From NCBI GenBank assembly GCA_022827785.1, contig JAJEIM010000023.1:1-64000 (forward strand): DNA of 64,000 bases, in the 5' to 3' direction. The DNA comes from Acidimicrobiia bacterium. GTDB taxonomy: Bacteria > Actinomycetota > Acidimicrobiia > Spongiisociales > Spongiisociaceae. Of the stretch, positions 42,921-51,713 are shown piece after piece. Within the stretch, counting starts at the first letter, position 1, and each line of letters begins with the position of its first letter. The notes beneath the pieces were generated by a model, which searched no databases, was not told the DNA's origin, and worked only from the letters and a program-made list of their open reading frames with translations. A program made the translations under genes and the position numbers.

Positions 42921-44558
42921 GTGCCTGACTATCCCGGCGGTGATCTGGTGGTAGACCTGCTCGCCGCCCGGGGTGTGGAGCACCTCTTCTCGGTCTCGGG
43001 CGGACCTCTGAACCCGATCTACCACGGCACGCTGCGCGCCCCGGTGCGGATCGTCCACACCCGGCACGAGGCGGCCGCCGCCTTCATGGCGGAGGGCACC
43101 GCCCGGGTCACCCGATCTCCTGGGGTGTGTGCGGTCACTCTCGGTCCGGGCGTCACCAACACGGTCACGCCCGCTTTGACGGCCACCCGGGCGGGCGTGC
43201 CGTTCCTGATCCTGGGCGGCCAGGCCCCGGTGAGCTTGCTGGACAAGGAACCGATCATGTCCTTCGATCCCCTGCCGGTGATGCGGCCGGTCACCAAGTA
43301 CGCCGCACGGGTGGTGGACCCCGCCCGGATCGAGGATTACCTGGACGCCGCCTGGACGGCCATGACCTCGGGGCGTCCCGGTCCGGCCTTCCTGGAGATC
43401 CCGGTGGATGTGCTGGCCGGCGCCGCGCCGCCGCCCGCGGTGAGGCGCGCCAAGGCCCACCGGTACGGGCCGGGGCTGGTGGCCGAGCAGGCCGAGAGGC
43501 TCGGGCATCTGATCTCAGGGGCCCGCCGCCCGCTACTGGTGGCGGGGGACGACATTCTGTGGTCGGCCGCCGATGATGCGCTGGCCGATGCCGTGGACCG
43601 TCTCCGGGTTCCGTTCGTCACCCTCCGGCTCGGTCGGGGCCTGGTGGACGAGCGCCATCCCTGCTGCGCCGGAGTGGGCTACCTGGGATCGAATCCACCC
43701 CTCCGCAGTGCCTTCGGCGAGGCCGATCTGGTGCTGGTCATCGGCCACGAACTCGAGGCGGACCTCGGGTACGGGGGACTCATCTCCGACGAGGCGTTGG
43801 TGATCCAATCCCATCCCGACCCGGGCGTGATCGGCAAGTTCCTGGAGCCGGACCTCGGACTGGTCGCCGGTTCCGATGCCGTGCTCGGCACCCTGGCGAG
43901 GTCCGATCCCGGAAGGTTCGACCGGGCCTGGTGCGAGCGGGTCGCACGGGACTGGCGCGCCTGGCGGGACCGCGCCGCCGCAGAGCCGCAGGTCGACGGC
44001 GCAGGGATACACCCGGCCCGGCTCTCGGCGCTGCTCGAGGAGGCGATGCCTCTGGGAACCACCTTCGTCGCCTCGCACGGGAACATCGACTTCTGGGCCG
44101 ACCCGGTGCTGAGGATCACCCCTCCCTCCCGCTACCTGCGAGCGGGCCAGTCGGGCGCCCTGGGGGCCGAGATCCCCTTCGGCGTGGCGGCGAAGCTGGC
44201 CTCCCCGGCCACCACCGTGGTCGTGATCGTCGGGGACGGCGGGTTCGCCTTCCACGGCCTGGAGTTGGAGACCGCCCTCCGGTACGGGGCGCCGATCGTG
44301 GTGGTGGTCTACGACGACGAGAAGTGGGGCGCCATCGCCCTACCCCAGCAGCGCGCCTACGGAACCGAGATCGAACTCGACCTGCCCCGCCGGGCGTGGT
44401 GGAGGGTGGTCGAGGCGATGGGTGGCCACGGTGAGTACGTCGATGACGAGGCAGACCTCGGTGATGCCCTTACCCGCGCCCTCGGATCAGGAGTACCGGC
44501 CGTGGTCCAGGTCAAGGTACCGAGCGTCGAAGCCCCCTACGTGGAGTACCACTCCTAG
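42921..44558 (+). CDS. Acetolactate-synthase-like TPP enzyme
   Basis: A 545-residue three-domain TPP enzyme. The cofactor-activating Glu50 is in HTRHEAAAAFMAEGTAR. The C-terminal motif starts GDGGFAFHGLELETA, but the metal-binding Asn that normally follows (as in GND) is Asp in VVYDDEKWG. This is unusual and may alter Mg binding. The gene is last in the E1/lipoyl operon and is followed by a strong terminator. A carboligase or decarboxylase acting on the same metabolite as the E1 complex is possible. Confidence 0.85.
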   Translation: MPDYPGGDLVVDLLAARGVEHLFSVSGGPLNPIYHGTLRAPVRIVHTRHEAAAAFMAEGTARVTRSPGVCAVTLGPGVTNTVTPALTATRAGVPFLILGGQAPVSLLDKEPIMSFDPLPVMRPVTKYAARVVDPARIEDYLDAAWTAMTSGRPGPAFLEIPVDVLAGAAPPPAVRRAKAHRYGPGLVAEQAERLGHLISGARRPLLVAGDDILWSAADDALADAVDRLRVPFVTLRLGRGLVDERHPCCAGVGYLGSNPPLRSAFGEADLVLVIGHELEADLGYGGLISDEALVIQSHPDPGVIGKFLEPDLGLVAGSDAVLGTLARSDPGRFDRAWCERVARDWRAWRDRAAAEPQVDGAGIHPARLSALLEEAMPLGTTFVASHGNIDFWADPVLRITPPSRYLRAGQSGALGAEIPFGVAAKLASPATTVVVIVGDGGFAFHGLELETALRYGAPIVVVVYDDEKWGAIALPQQRAYGTEIELDLPRRAWWRVVEAMGGHGEYVDDEADLGDALTRALGSGVPAVVQVKVPSVEAPYVEYHS

Positions 44559-44566
44559 CCGGTACA

Positions 44567-44595
44567 GCCTCGCCCACGACGGCCGTGGGCGAGGC
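44567..44595 (+). terminator. Terminator hairpin of the E1/lipoyl/TPP operon
   Basis: A perfect 12-bp stem, GCCTCGCCCACG with CGTGGGCGAGGC around loop ACGGC, lies nine bases after the stop codon. The T-run is short. It marks the left edge of the Fic island. Confidence 0.7.
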
Positions 44596-44650
44596 CGGTT
44601 CCCAAGCTGCGGGCCTCGGCATCCAACGTGTCAAATACATATAAAGAATG

Positions 44651-44663
44651 TATAGAATCTATA
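44651..44663. promoter_or_regulatory. Palindromic operator copy 1 upstream of the Fic gene
   Basis: TATAGAATCTATA is a perfect odd palindrome (TATAGA-A-TCTATA) in an AT-rich pocket of otherwise GC-rich DNA. An identical copy begins exactly 99 bases downstream. Confidence 0.6.
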
Positions 44664-44749
44664 GTTCCCGAGGGAGGGGATCGCAGGTCTCTCAAGAGTT
44701 ACTCGGATACCGGAACAGGACCGCACGTATAAACTATGTATCAAATATC

Positions 44750-44762
44750 TATAGAATCTATA
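44750..44762. promoter_or_regulatory. Palindromic operator copy 2, next to the Fic start
   Basis: This second identical TATAGAATCTATA ends 16 bases before the Fic GTG and overlaps a TATACCT that could serve as the -10 element. Binding here would block the promoter. Two identical sites suggest cooperative looping or dimer binding, possibly by the winged-helix tail of the Fic protein itself. Confidence 0.6.
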
Positions 44763-44778
44763 CCTAGGGGTTGAACCA

Positions 44779-46113
44779 GTGAAGCGGCCACCCCGCCCTC
44801 CGCAGCTGTCCGAGTTGCTCGGTAGCATCGGATCGGACATACCGATGGCGATCCTCAGCGGTCAGATTACCGCTGCCCCCGACTCTCGTTACTACCACTG
44901 GGAGGAACTCCGCCGCCGGCCGCCGCCGGATGGTATCTCGTCAGAAGAGTGGTGGCTCGGCGTCAAGCTGGCCCGCGCCCAGGGGCGGCGGGAGCTTCCT
45001 CTTCCCGACACGGAGGGGCGTAGGTTCGGCTACGTGCTCACCGACGAAGCCCTGTCCCTCCTGCATCGGATCGACCAGCAAGCGGCCGGGCGGATAGGGC
45101 TGCCGGAGGATGTCGCGAGCCCGCGGGATCGAGACCGCTACCTTGTTTCCGGCCTGATGGAGGAAGCGATCGCCTCCAGCCTGCTCGAGGGTGCCGCCAC
45201 CACCCGCGAGGAAGCGAAGAAGCTGCTCCGATCCAACCGGTCACCCCGCACCGATGCCGAACGAATGGTCGTCAACAACTACCTGACGATGATGCACATC
45301 GGCGCCAACCGCAGTGCTCCGCTGACGATGGACGAGGTATCGGAGATACACAGAAGGGTCACCGAAGGCACACTCACACGGCCTGAGAACGCCGGACGTA
45401 TGCAGCAACCGGGAGAGCCTCGGGTGGACATCGGCCATCCCACGGATCCGGATCGCATATATCACGTGCCTCCCCCTGCGGAGCTTCTCCCGGAACGGAT
45501 GGAATCGCTGGTGGAGTTCGCCAACAACCTGGAGTCGGAGCCCTTCGTCCATCCGGTGGTGAGGGCCATCGCCATGCACTTCTACCTGGCCTACCTGCAT
45601 CCGTTCGTTGACGGGAACGGGCGGACGGCGCGGGCACTGTTCTACCGCTCGATGCTTCGCCAGGGGTACTGGCTGGCCGAGTACCTCTCTATCTCCCGGC
45701 TGCTGCGGCGCGCCCAGACACCCTACGGGGAGGCGTTCCTGCACACGGAGACCGACGATTCCGACTTCACCTATTTCCTGCTCCATCAACTGGACATCGT
45801 GGCGCGATCCATCGAGGAACTCTGGACGTACCTCGATGCCAAGGCTGCGGAGCTGCGCAGGGCGGAGCGAGCGCTGCGCGGGGACTCCACCTTCAACCAT
45901 CGCCAGATCGCCCTGCTAGGCCGGGCGCTGCGCCGACCGGACGACTACTACACGATAAGGTCGCACCAGACGACTCACGGAATCACCTACCCGACATCCC
46001 ACCAAGATCTGAAAGACCTCCACAGCCGGGGCCTGCTGGAACGCTACCGGGTAGGCAGGGAGTACCGCTTCATCCCGATCCCCGACCGCCTATCCGACCT
46101 GTTCGGAACCTGA
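44779..46113 (+). CDS. Fic-domain protein (AMPylase-type) with N-terminal inhibitory helix and C-terminal winged helix
   Basis: A 444-residue class II Fic protein. The inhibitory motif SSLLEG is at residues 133-138 and the catalytic HPFVDGNGRTAR at 274-285, with His274 as the general base. The C-terminal 80 residues (FNHRQIALLGRALRRPDDYYTIRSHQTTHGITYPTSHQDLKDLHSRGLL) look like a winged helix-turn-helix. Such proteins transfer AMP to target hydroxyls and can regulate their own promoter. GTG start with AGGGG nine bases upstream. It lies in an AT-richer island with repeats, consistent with acquisition. Confidence 0.88.
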   Translation: MKRPPRPPQLSELLGSIGSDIPMAILSGQITAAPDSRYYHWEELRRRPPPDGISSEEWWLGVKLARAQGRRELPLPDTEGRRFGYVLTDEALSLLHRIDQQAAGRIGLPEDVASPRDRDRYLVSGLMEEAIASSLLEGAATTREEAKKLLRSNRSPRTDAERMVVNNYLTMMHIGANRSAPLTMDEVSEIHRRVTEGTLTRPENAGRMQQPGEPRVDIGHPTDPDRIYHVPPPAELLPERMESLVEFANNLESEPFVHPVVRAIAMHFYLAYLHPFVDGNGRTARALFYRSMLRQGYWLAEYLSISRLLRRAQTPYGEAFLHTETDDSDFTYFLLHQLDIVARSIEELWTYLDAKAAELRRAERALRGDSTFNHRQIALLGRALRRPDDYYTIRSHQTTHGITYPTSHQDLKDLHSRGLLERYRVGREYRFIPIPDRLSDLFGT

Positions 46114-46297
46114 CCCCTCCCAGGCACTCGGCCCGGTGCAGAGCACAGGTTGTTCGCGACTCTCGAACTTTGGGTAGAGGGCACCGTATACGGTGCCTTG
46201 ATCCCCAGGTTCCTGGCACCGCTGGTGGTGCGGTGTTCCTCAGGTTTCTGGCACCGTCTGGCCGACCTCTCCAGAACCTGACCCTTCCTGGCCCTGG
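46106..46297. repeat. Cluster of GGCACCG motifs, palindrome and direct repeats
   Basis: The 46114-46393 gap has no gene. AGAACCTGACCC-like direct repeats begin near 46106 and 46273. A perfect 18-bp palindrome GGCACCGTATACGGTGCC spans 46180-46197. Two further copies of CAGGTT(C/T)CTGGCACCG follow at about 46206 and 46238. This could be a recombination or insertion junction, or a set of protein-binding sites. It is not a CRISPR array. Confidence 0.55.
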
Positions 46298-46393
46298 ATC
46301 AGCACCCCCAGAGTCAGCACCCCCCAAAGAAACCCTGCGCATCCAACGCGGGCCGGGGAAACGAATCGGTTAAGGAGTCCGGAAAGGACACAG

Positions 46394-46789
46394 ATGGCTA
46401 ACGCCACCAAAAGGTTCGCGAGTGCCGTCGCCACTGAGGCTGAAGCATCGGGCGGAGCGAAGATCGAACGGGCACTCAACCAGCAGACGAAGTGGATCAT
46501 CGCCACCCTGGTAGCCACAGGCGTCACGTTCATCGGGATCATCGACACAGTGATCATCGCTCTGGCAGGGCTGGACCGACACCAATCTGTTCGGAGACCG
46601 GCCCACCCGTCCGTGCCATCCACAGCCTCCGCAAGTCTGAGCAGCGGGCGGCCGTCTCCGCTGCTTGCCGATGACTTGTCAATCCTCGTACATCAACCGG
46701 ATGGCGGTGGTCAGGTAGGTGCGGGCTTTGTCGGTGAGGCGTTTCCAGCCGTAGGTGTCGAGGACGTAGCGCATCAGTTCCTCGTGTGA
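46394..46789 (+). CDS. Small single-span membrane protein of unknown function, probably 3'-disrupted
   Basis: An AAGGA box five bases before the ATG and a plausible N terminus (MANATKRFASAVATEAEASG, then a hydrophobic segment WIIATLVATGVTFIGIIDTVIIALAG at about residues 34-59) support a real start. Beyond residue 60 the frame becomes Ser/Pro-rich and runs antisense into the end of the neighbouring dehydrogenase gene, so the natural C terminus has probably been lost. No family was recognised. It sits in the same island as the Fic gene. Confidence 0.4.
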   Translation: MANATKRFASAVATEAEASGGAKIERALNQQTKWIIATLVATGVTFIGIIDTVIIALAGLDRHQSVRRPAHPSVPSTASASLSSGRPSPLLADDLSILVHQPDGGGQVGAGFVGEAFPAVGVEDVAHQFLV

Positions 46790-48226
46790 CGCACGTGGAA
46801 TCTGTTCGAGACGGCCTTCCATCAATGCAACGACCTCGTTCAAAGGTACTTCGTAGAGGTCGCGGTTTCCGATCTCGCGAACCACCACTCCGAGACTTCC
46901 GGGAGTGCGAAGGACCCGCTGGGTTTCGCCATCTCCCGGGATCCCCAACTCGTCGATGTGCACCTGCTTCTGGTCGAGCAGGCGGTTGACAGCGTGATCG
47001 AGCTTGGTTCTGGCCTGCCTTGTGACCCGAGTGGAGCCGGATCCGCGTATGTAGACCCGGTACGCTCGGTCGGTCGTGACCGGCCCTTCCGTCTCGATGA
47101 TCTGGCGCAGTCCGGGAACGGCGCCGAACGTATGGGTGGAACTGGGGTGGGGGAGCCCGCTCTCGTCCCATTCCTGGTAGGGAAGCAGTGGTTGGAGGGC
47201 GGCGCGCTGTGCTCCGGGCCGGTGCCTGACACCGGTCGGGGAGCCAGAAGCCAACGTCGCGGGACCCCCGCCGCCCGAGACCGGACTGACCGGGGTCTCG
47301 CCCCGTAGCACTCGGGCCACGTCCTTCACCACACTCTCCTGGGTGCGGACCTGGGCCTCGACGGCCCATCCGGCGATGTGCGGGGTGAGCACCACCTGAT
47401 CGAGCGCAAGCAAGGGATTACCGGCCGCCAGCGGTTCCTCCTCGTACACGTCCAGTCCGGCGCCCGCGATCGCCCCGTCGCGCAGGGCGGCCACCAGGGA
47501 GGTCTCGTCGATGATGGGGCCCCTCGCGGTGTTGATCAGGTAGGCGGTGGACCGCATGGCGGCGAGCTCGCGGGCGCCGATGAGATGCCGCGTCTCGTCT
47601 GTGAGGGGCACGTGGAGGGAGACGAAGTCGCTGCCGGCGAGCACCTCGGCCAGACTACCGGGGGTTGCCCCGGCCTCCTCGATGGCATCCGGAGATACGT
47701 AGGGGTCGCATGCCCGGACCGCCATCCCGAAGCCGAACGCGCGCTGGGCGAGGCGCCGCCCGATCGCGCCGAAGCCGACGATGCCCAGGGTCTTGCCTCC
47801 CATCTCGAGGCCCATGAACTGCCAGGGCGGGCTGCGGTCCCCGGCCCGCAGCGCCGTGTGGGACGCCACCACGTTGCGGGCCAGGCACAGCATCAGGGCC
47901 ATGGCGTGGTCCGCCACCGCCGCGGCCTGAGCGCCCGCCGCGTTGACGACCGTCACGCCGCGTCCGGTGGCCGCCGCCAGGTCCACCTGGTCCATGCCGA
48001 TGCCGATCCGGCCGATGACCTTGAGCCGCCGGCATCGTTCCAGGACCTGGCGCGTGAGCCGGTCGGGAAAGAGTTGGTAGACGATCGCGTGGGCATCCCG
48101 CACCGCCGTGAGGAGGTCCTCCTGCGCGGTCACCGGAACCGTCCGCACCGTCCCGACCTCTTCCAGCGCCTGCCTTGAGGCGGGAGTCAACTCCACCCGG
48201 TCGAGAAAAACGATGTCATAGTCCAT
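46679..48226 (-). CDS. D-2-hydroxyacid dehydrogenase fused to a DUF3320/helicase-tail-like domain
   Basis: A 515-residue protein. Residues 1-315 are a phosphoglycerate-dehydrogenase-type enzyme with GFGAIGRRLA for NAD and the catalytic Arg235 (NTARGP), Glu264 (YEEEP) and His283 (TPHIAG). Such domains normally end near residue 320. Here an open frame continues through a Gly/Ser/Pro linker into about 165 residues (GLRQIIETEGPVTTDRAYRVY through the Trp/Leu-rich end). This tail resembles the C-terminal part of large actinobacterial DUF4011/DUF3320 helicase-like proteins. The start at 48226 fits the family; an upstream start at 48286 is possible. The fusion borders the Fic island. Confidence 0.8.
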   Translation of the reverse strand: MDYDIVFLDRVELTPASRQALEEVGTVRTVPVTAQEDLLTAVRDAHAIVYQLFPDRLTRQVLERCRRLKVIGRIGIGMDQVDLAAATGRGVTVVNAAGAQAAAVADHAMALMLCLARNVVASHTALRAGDRSPPWQFMGLEMGGKTLGIVGFGAIGRRLAQRAFGFGMAVRACDPYVSPDAIEEAGATPGSLAEVLAGSDFVSLHVPLTDETRHLIGARELAAMRSTAYLINTARGPIIDETSLVAALRDGAIAGAGLDVYEEEPLAAGNPLLALDQVVLTPHIAGWAVEAQVRTQESVVKDVARVLRGETPVSPVSGGGGPATLASGSPTGVRHRPGAQRAALQPLLPYQEWDESGLPHPSSTHTFGAVPGLRQIIETEGPVTTDRAYRVYIRGSGSTRVTRQARTKLDHAVNRLLDQKQVHIDELGIPGDGETQRVLRTPGSLGVVVREIGNRDLYEVPLNEVVALMEGRLEQIPRASHEELMRYVLDTYGWKRLTDKARTYLTTAIRLMYED

Positions 48227-48279
48227 GGCCGGGCGAGTGTACCGGCGGCGGTAGCGACCTTCTTCCAACTCGACAGGTT

Positions 48280-48300
48280 CGGGCACCCGGACTGTGCCCG
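48280..48300 (-). terminator. Hairpin between the hydroxyglutarate oxidase and dehydrogenase genes
   Basis: 7-bp arms CGGGCAC and GTGCCCG flank a seven-base loop just after the oxidase stop codon. It has no T-run, so its strength is uncertain. Confidence 0.4.
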
Positions 48301-48313
48301 CAGGTATTTCCGG

Positions 48314-49525
48314 TCAGCTGAGGTCGACTACCTGTCGCACGCGGTCGGCGACATGTGCCCCTATGGCAAGGGACGAAGTTGCTGCCGGCGACGGTGCGTT
48401 CAGCACATGTACCGATCTGGGTCCGACCTCGATCAGAAAGTCGTCGTGTAGTTCGCCGGAACGGGTGAGAGCCAGCGCCCGAACCCCGGACCTGCCCCGG
48501 CTGAGATCCCCCGGATCCAGCTCCGGTACGAGTTCGCGCGCCGAACGCACGAACAGGCGGCGACTTGCCGATCGGATGATCTCAGCGATGCCGGACCGCC
48601 AGTGCTTGCCTGCCAGTCTGAGGAAGCCGGGGTAGGTAAGCGATTGCAGCAGCTCGGCGGGCCGTACCGTTCTCCACCGGTACCCTTCGCGGGCCAGCGT
48701 CGGCACCGCGTTGGGGCCGGCATGCACAGAGCCGTCCGCCGAGCGGGTCAGGTGAAGGCCGAGGAACGGCAGCTTCGGGTCAGGGACGGGATATATCGAC
48801 GACCGGACAAGGTCGGCGCTGGGACCTGTGATGTCGTAGTACTCGCCGCGGAACGCGACGATCCGAACCTCCGGGTCGAGACCCGCCGCCCTGGCCAGGC
48901 GGTCGCTGTAGAGCCCCCCGCAGTTGACGACTACACGTGCCGTGACGGACCGGTCCGATCCCTCGACCGCTACGTGTGATCGCGATACCCCGATGTTCTC
49001 GACACGGAACGGGGTCGAGATCGTTGCGCCCCGTTCCCGGAGAACCTCGGCCACTGCACGGCACACGTCTCCGAAGTCCACCGCGCCGGTCTCCGGGACG
49101 TGCAGAGCTTCTACGCACACGGCGTGCGGCTCGATCTCACGGAGTTGGTCCGAGCCGATGCGCTTCACACCCCGGAGACCGTTGGCACGGCCGCGGCGTT
49201 CGAGTTCGGCGAGCGCAGGCAGTTGAGCTTCGCTCGTGGCAACGACGACCTTCCCGTCGCGGGTGTAAGCGACGCCTCGTTCGTCACAGAACCTGACGAG
49301 GCGAACGATTCCCTCCCGGCATAGGCGTGCCCTCAGCGAGCCGGGACGGTAGTAAAGGCCTGAGTGGATTACCCCGCTGTTGCGCCCCGACTGGTGAGCA
49401 GCTACCTGCGGCTCCTTCTCCAGCACCGCGACCTTCGGACCCGGAGCCCGCTCGGTCAGTGCCATCGCCGTCGTCAGGCCGACAATCCCGCCACCGATGA
49501 TCGCCACGTCGTACTCAGGCACCAT
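48314..49525 (-). CDS. lhgO: L-2-hydroxyglutarate oxidase
   Basis: A 403-residue FAD enzyme of the DAO family oxidising L-2-hydroxyglutarate to 2-oxoglutarate at the membrane. The dinucleotide motif is VAIIGGGIVGLTTAMAL, and the family hallmark HQSGRNSGVIHSGLYYRPGS is complete. FRGEYYDI and the late AATSSLAIG flavin motif also fit. The adjacent hydroxyacid dehydrogenase gene suggests a hydroxyacid-handling group. Confidence 0.9.
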   Translation of the reverse strand: MVPEYDVAIIGGGIVGLTTAMALTERAPGPKVAVLEKEPQVAAHQSGRNSGVIHSGLYYRPGSLRARLCREGIVRLVRFCDERGVAYTRDGKVVVATSEAQLPALAELERRGRANGLRGVKRIGSDQLREIEPHAVCVEALHVPETGAVDFGDVCRAVAEVLRERGATISTPFRVENIGVSRSHVAVEGSDRSVTARVVVNCGGLYSDRLARAAGLDPEVRIVAFRGEYYDITGPSADLVRSSIYPVPDPKLPFLGLHLTRSADGSVHAGPNAVPTLAREGYRWRTVRPAELLQSLTYPGFLRLAGKHWRSGIAEIIRSASRRLFVRSARELVPELDPGDLSRGRSGVRALALTRSGELHDDFLIEVGPRSVHVLNAPSPAATSSLAIGAHVADRVRQVVDLS

Positions 49526-49662
49526 GATCAGTTCATGACACTAGGGGTTCCAAGCGTTCCTTTGTACAAGAAGCGCGTTACGCCCTCCACTGCCCAGCCG
49601 ACTGTTATATCAGACCGGAGGCGAGGTAATCCTCTTCTTCATGGGCCGCGGGCGGGACCCGG

Positions 49663-51027
49663 TCAGCCCACCACGGAGGGCAGCCAGGTGACCGTGGCGG
49701 GGAAGATCATCACCAGGATCAGCGCTACGCCCTGGAGGGCCATGAACGGGAGGGCGCCGCGGTGGATGTCGAGGGTCTTGACCTCGGGCGGTGCCACGCT
49801 CTGGAGGTAGAAGAGCGAGAACCCAACCGGCGGCGAGATGAAGGCCATGTTGAGGTTGATCGCGATCATCACCGTGAACCAGATCATCAAGGTGGGGAGG
49901 GTCTCGAACGGTGTCTCCCCCAGTTCGTGAAGGATCCGGATCGCCGGAACGAAGATCGGCATCACGATGAACGTGATCTCGATGAACTCCAGGTTGATTC
50001 CGAGCAGGAACACGGCGATGTTGGCGATGATGATGAATCCCCAGAAGCCGCCGGGCAGGCCGGTGAGTATCTCCTGAGCCAGCCGCTGGCCTCCGAGCTG
50101 GTCGAAGACCAGCTGGAAGAAGGTCGAGCAGAACAGGATCATCAGCACCAGGCCGGTGATATGAGCGGTTGAGCGGGTGGCGCCCGCCAGGACCGATCCC
50201 TTCAGGTTCCGGTTCAGGGCTGCCAGCAGGACCGCGGCGGTAGCCCCCACCGCGCCGGCCTCGGTCGGTGTCGCGATTCCGGTGAAGATCGACCCGAGCA
50301 CTGCCAGGATCAGGAGGATGATCGGCAGCACCGCGATCAGCAACTCCCGCACCAGGCTCCAGCCACGGATGGTGCGCGCCTCCTCGGGAAGGGCGGGCGC
50401 CACGCCGTCCTTGGTGTAGGCCTTGAAGATCACCCAGAGGCCGTAGATGGTGGCCAGCATCAACCCGGGGACCATCGCTCCCAGGAACAGGTCGCCCACC
50501 GAGACGCCCACTACCTGGGCCAGCAGGATCAGGACCAGCGAGGGTGGGAGCAACTGGGCCAGAGTGCCCGAGGCGGTGATGAGGCCGGTGGCGAGCCGGT
50601 GGTCGTACCCGTAGCGCACCATGGTGGGAAGGGACAGCAGGCCCATGACGATCACGGTGGCCGCCACCACGCCGGTGGCCGCCGCCAGCATGGCGCCGAC
50701 CAGCACCACGGTCAGTCCCAGGCCTCCCTTGAGCCGGCCCAGCGCCATCCCGATAGTGGTGAGCATGCGTTCCGCCAGCCCCGATTTCTCGAGTATCGCC
50801 CCCATGAACACGAAGAAGGGCACTGCCAGCAGCGTGAAGTTGTCCACCGCCTTGAACCAGCGGCTGAACAGGATGATCAGGCGGTTCAGGTCGAACTCCC
50901 CCATGAGGAGGCCGATGGCCCCGAAGATGACTGCCGTGCCCGCGAACGAGAAGGCCACCGGGTAGCCCACCAGCAACAGCACCAGGAAGATGGCGAACAT
51001 GATCATGGCGAGCCATTCGGCGCCCAT
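49663..51027 (-). CDS. dctM: TRAP transporter large permease subunit (DctM)
   Basis: A 454-residue membrane protein of the DctM family with about twelve hydrophobic segments. It has the typical [23 protein letters not shown] and [17 protein letters not shown] segments and a C-terminal [15 protein letters not shown]. It forms the sodium-coupled channel with DctQ. Its start overlaps the DctQ stop. No receptor gene is adjacent, so it may work with the receptor encoded at 37774 or with one elsewhere. Confidence 0.92.
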   Translation of the reverse strand: MGAEWLAMIMFAIFLVLLLVGYPVAFSFAGTAVIFGAIGLLMGEFDLNRLIILFSRWFKAVDNFTLLAVPFFVFMGAILEKSGLAERMLTTIGMALGRLKGGLGLTVVLVGAMLAAATGVVAATVIVMGLLSLPTMVRYGYDHRLATGLITASGTLAQLLPPSLVLILLAQVVGVSVGDLFLGAMVPGLMLATIYGLWVIFKAYTKDGVAPALPEEARTIRGWSLVRELLIAVLPIILLILAVLGSIFTGIATPTEAGAVGATAAVLLAALNRNLKGSVLAGATRSTAHITGLVLMILFCSTFFQLVFDQLGGQRLAQEILTGLPGGFWGFIIIANIAVFLLGINLEFIEITFIVMPIFVPAIRILHELGETPFETLPTLMIWFTVMIAINLNMAFISPPVGFSLFYLQSVAPPEVKTLDIHRGALPFMALQGVALILVMIFPATVTWLPSVVG

Positions 51028-51611
51028 TACTCGATCCTCAGTGGCGCGTCGGAGCGCCGTTCCCGTATGCCGATCTCACGGCCGGTCAGTCGAGCTGCGA
51101 GCCGGATCAGGGTGGCGATCGTCTGGAGGCCCAGCAAGAGGAAGGCCACCAGGATCAGCGCCTTGAGCGGCGCCCGCGGCAGGCCACCGGGATCGGGCGA
51201 GACCTCCCATATGCTCCAAGAGTCCCGTACCGGCTTCCAAGAGACCCAGACTGCCAGGGTGGTGAAGGGCGCGAGAGCGACCAGATGGCCGACCAGGTCG
51301 ATCCTGGTCTTCACCTTCTCGGAACGTTCGGCGTACCAGAAGTCGACCCGCACATTTCCGTCGTGGCGCAGCAGGTAGGGGAACATGAGCAGGAAGATGA
51401 TCCCGTAGAGGTACCACTGCGCCTCGATCCAGGTGTTGTTCACCAACTGGGTCTCGGTATAGCGGCCGACGTATCGCAGGAAGACGTTGAGGAAGCCCAC
51501 CGGGATGAGGATCGCCACCAGCACACGGGCGATCCAGCCGCAGGCTTCGGTCACGGCGTCGGCGACGGATACCGTGTTTCGGGCTACCGCGTCGAAAAAG
51601 GCGCCGATCAT
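51027..51611 (-). CDS. dctQ: TRAP transporter small permease subunit (DctQ)
   Basis: A 194-residue four-helix membrane protein. The DctQ pattern [34 protein letters not shown] is diagnostic. It is co-transcribed with and overlaps dctM. It scaffolds the large permease and the receptor interaction. Confidence 0.9.
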   Translation of the reverse strand: MIGAFFDAVARNTVSVADAVTEACGWIARVLVAILIPVGFLNVFLRYVGRYTETQLVNNTWIEAQWYLYGIIFLLMFPYLLRHDGNVRVDFWYAERSEKVKTRIDLVGHLVALAPFTTLAVWVSWKPVRDSWSIWEVSPDPGGLPRAPLKALILVAFLLLGLQTIATLIRLAARLTGREIGIRERRSDAPLRIE

Positions 51612-51713
51612 GAGCCCGCCATCCGCTCACTCCTGAGGCCGTTAGCCCCTACATACGCCACTGATCGGAACCCTACCCGCACCGGAGCCGATGCGCCCGG
51701 TCAGACGAGCGGA

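Noticed and set aside
46180-46260. CRISPR array
   Set aside because: Repeats are short, unequal and palindromic, spacing is irregular and no cas gene is present.
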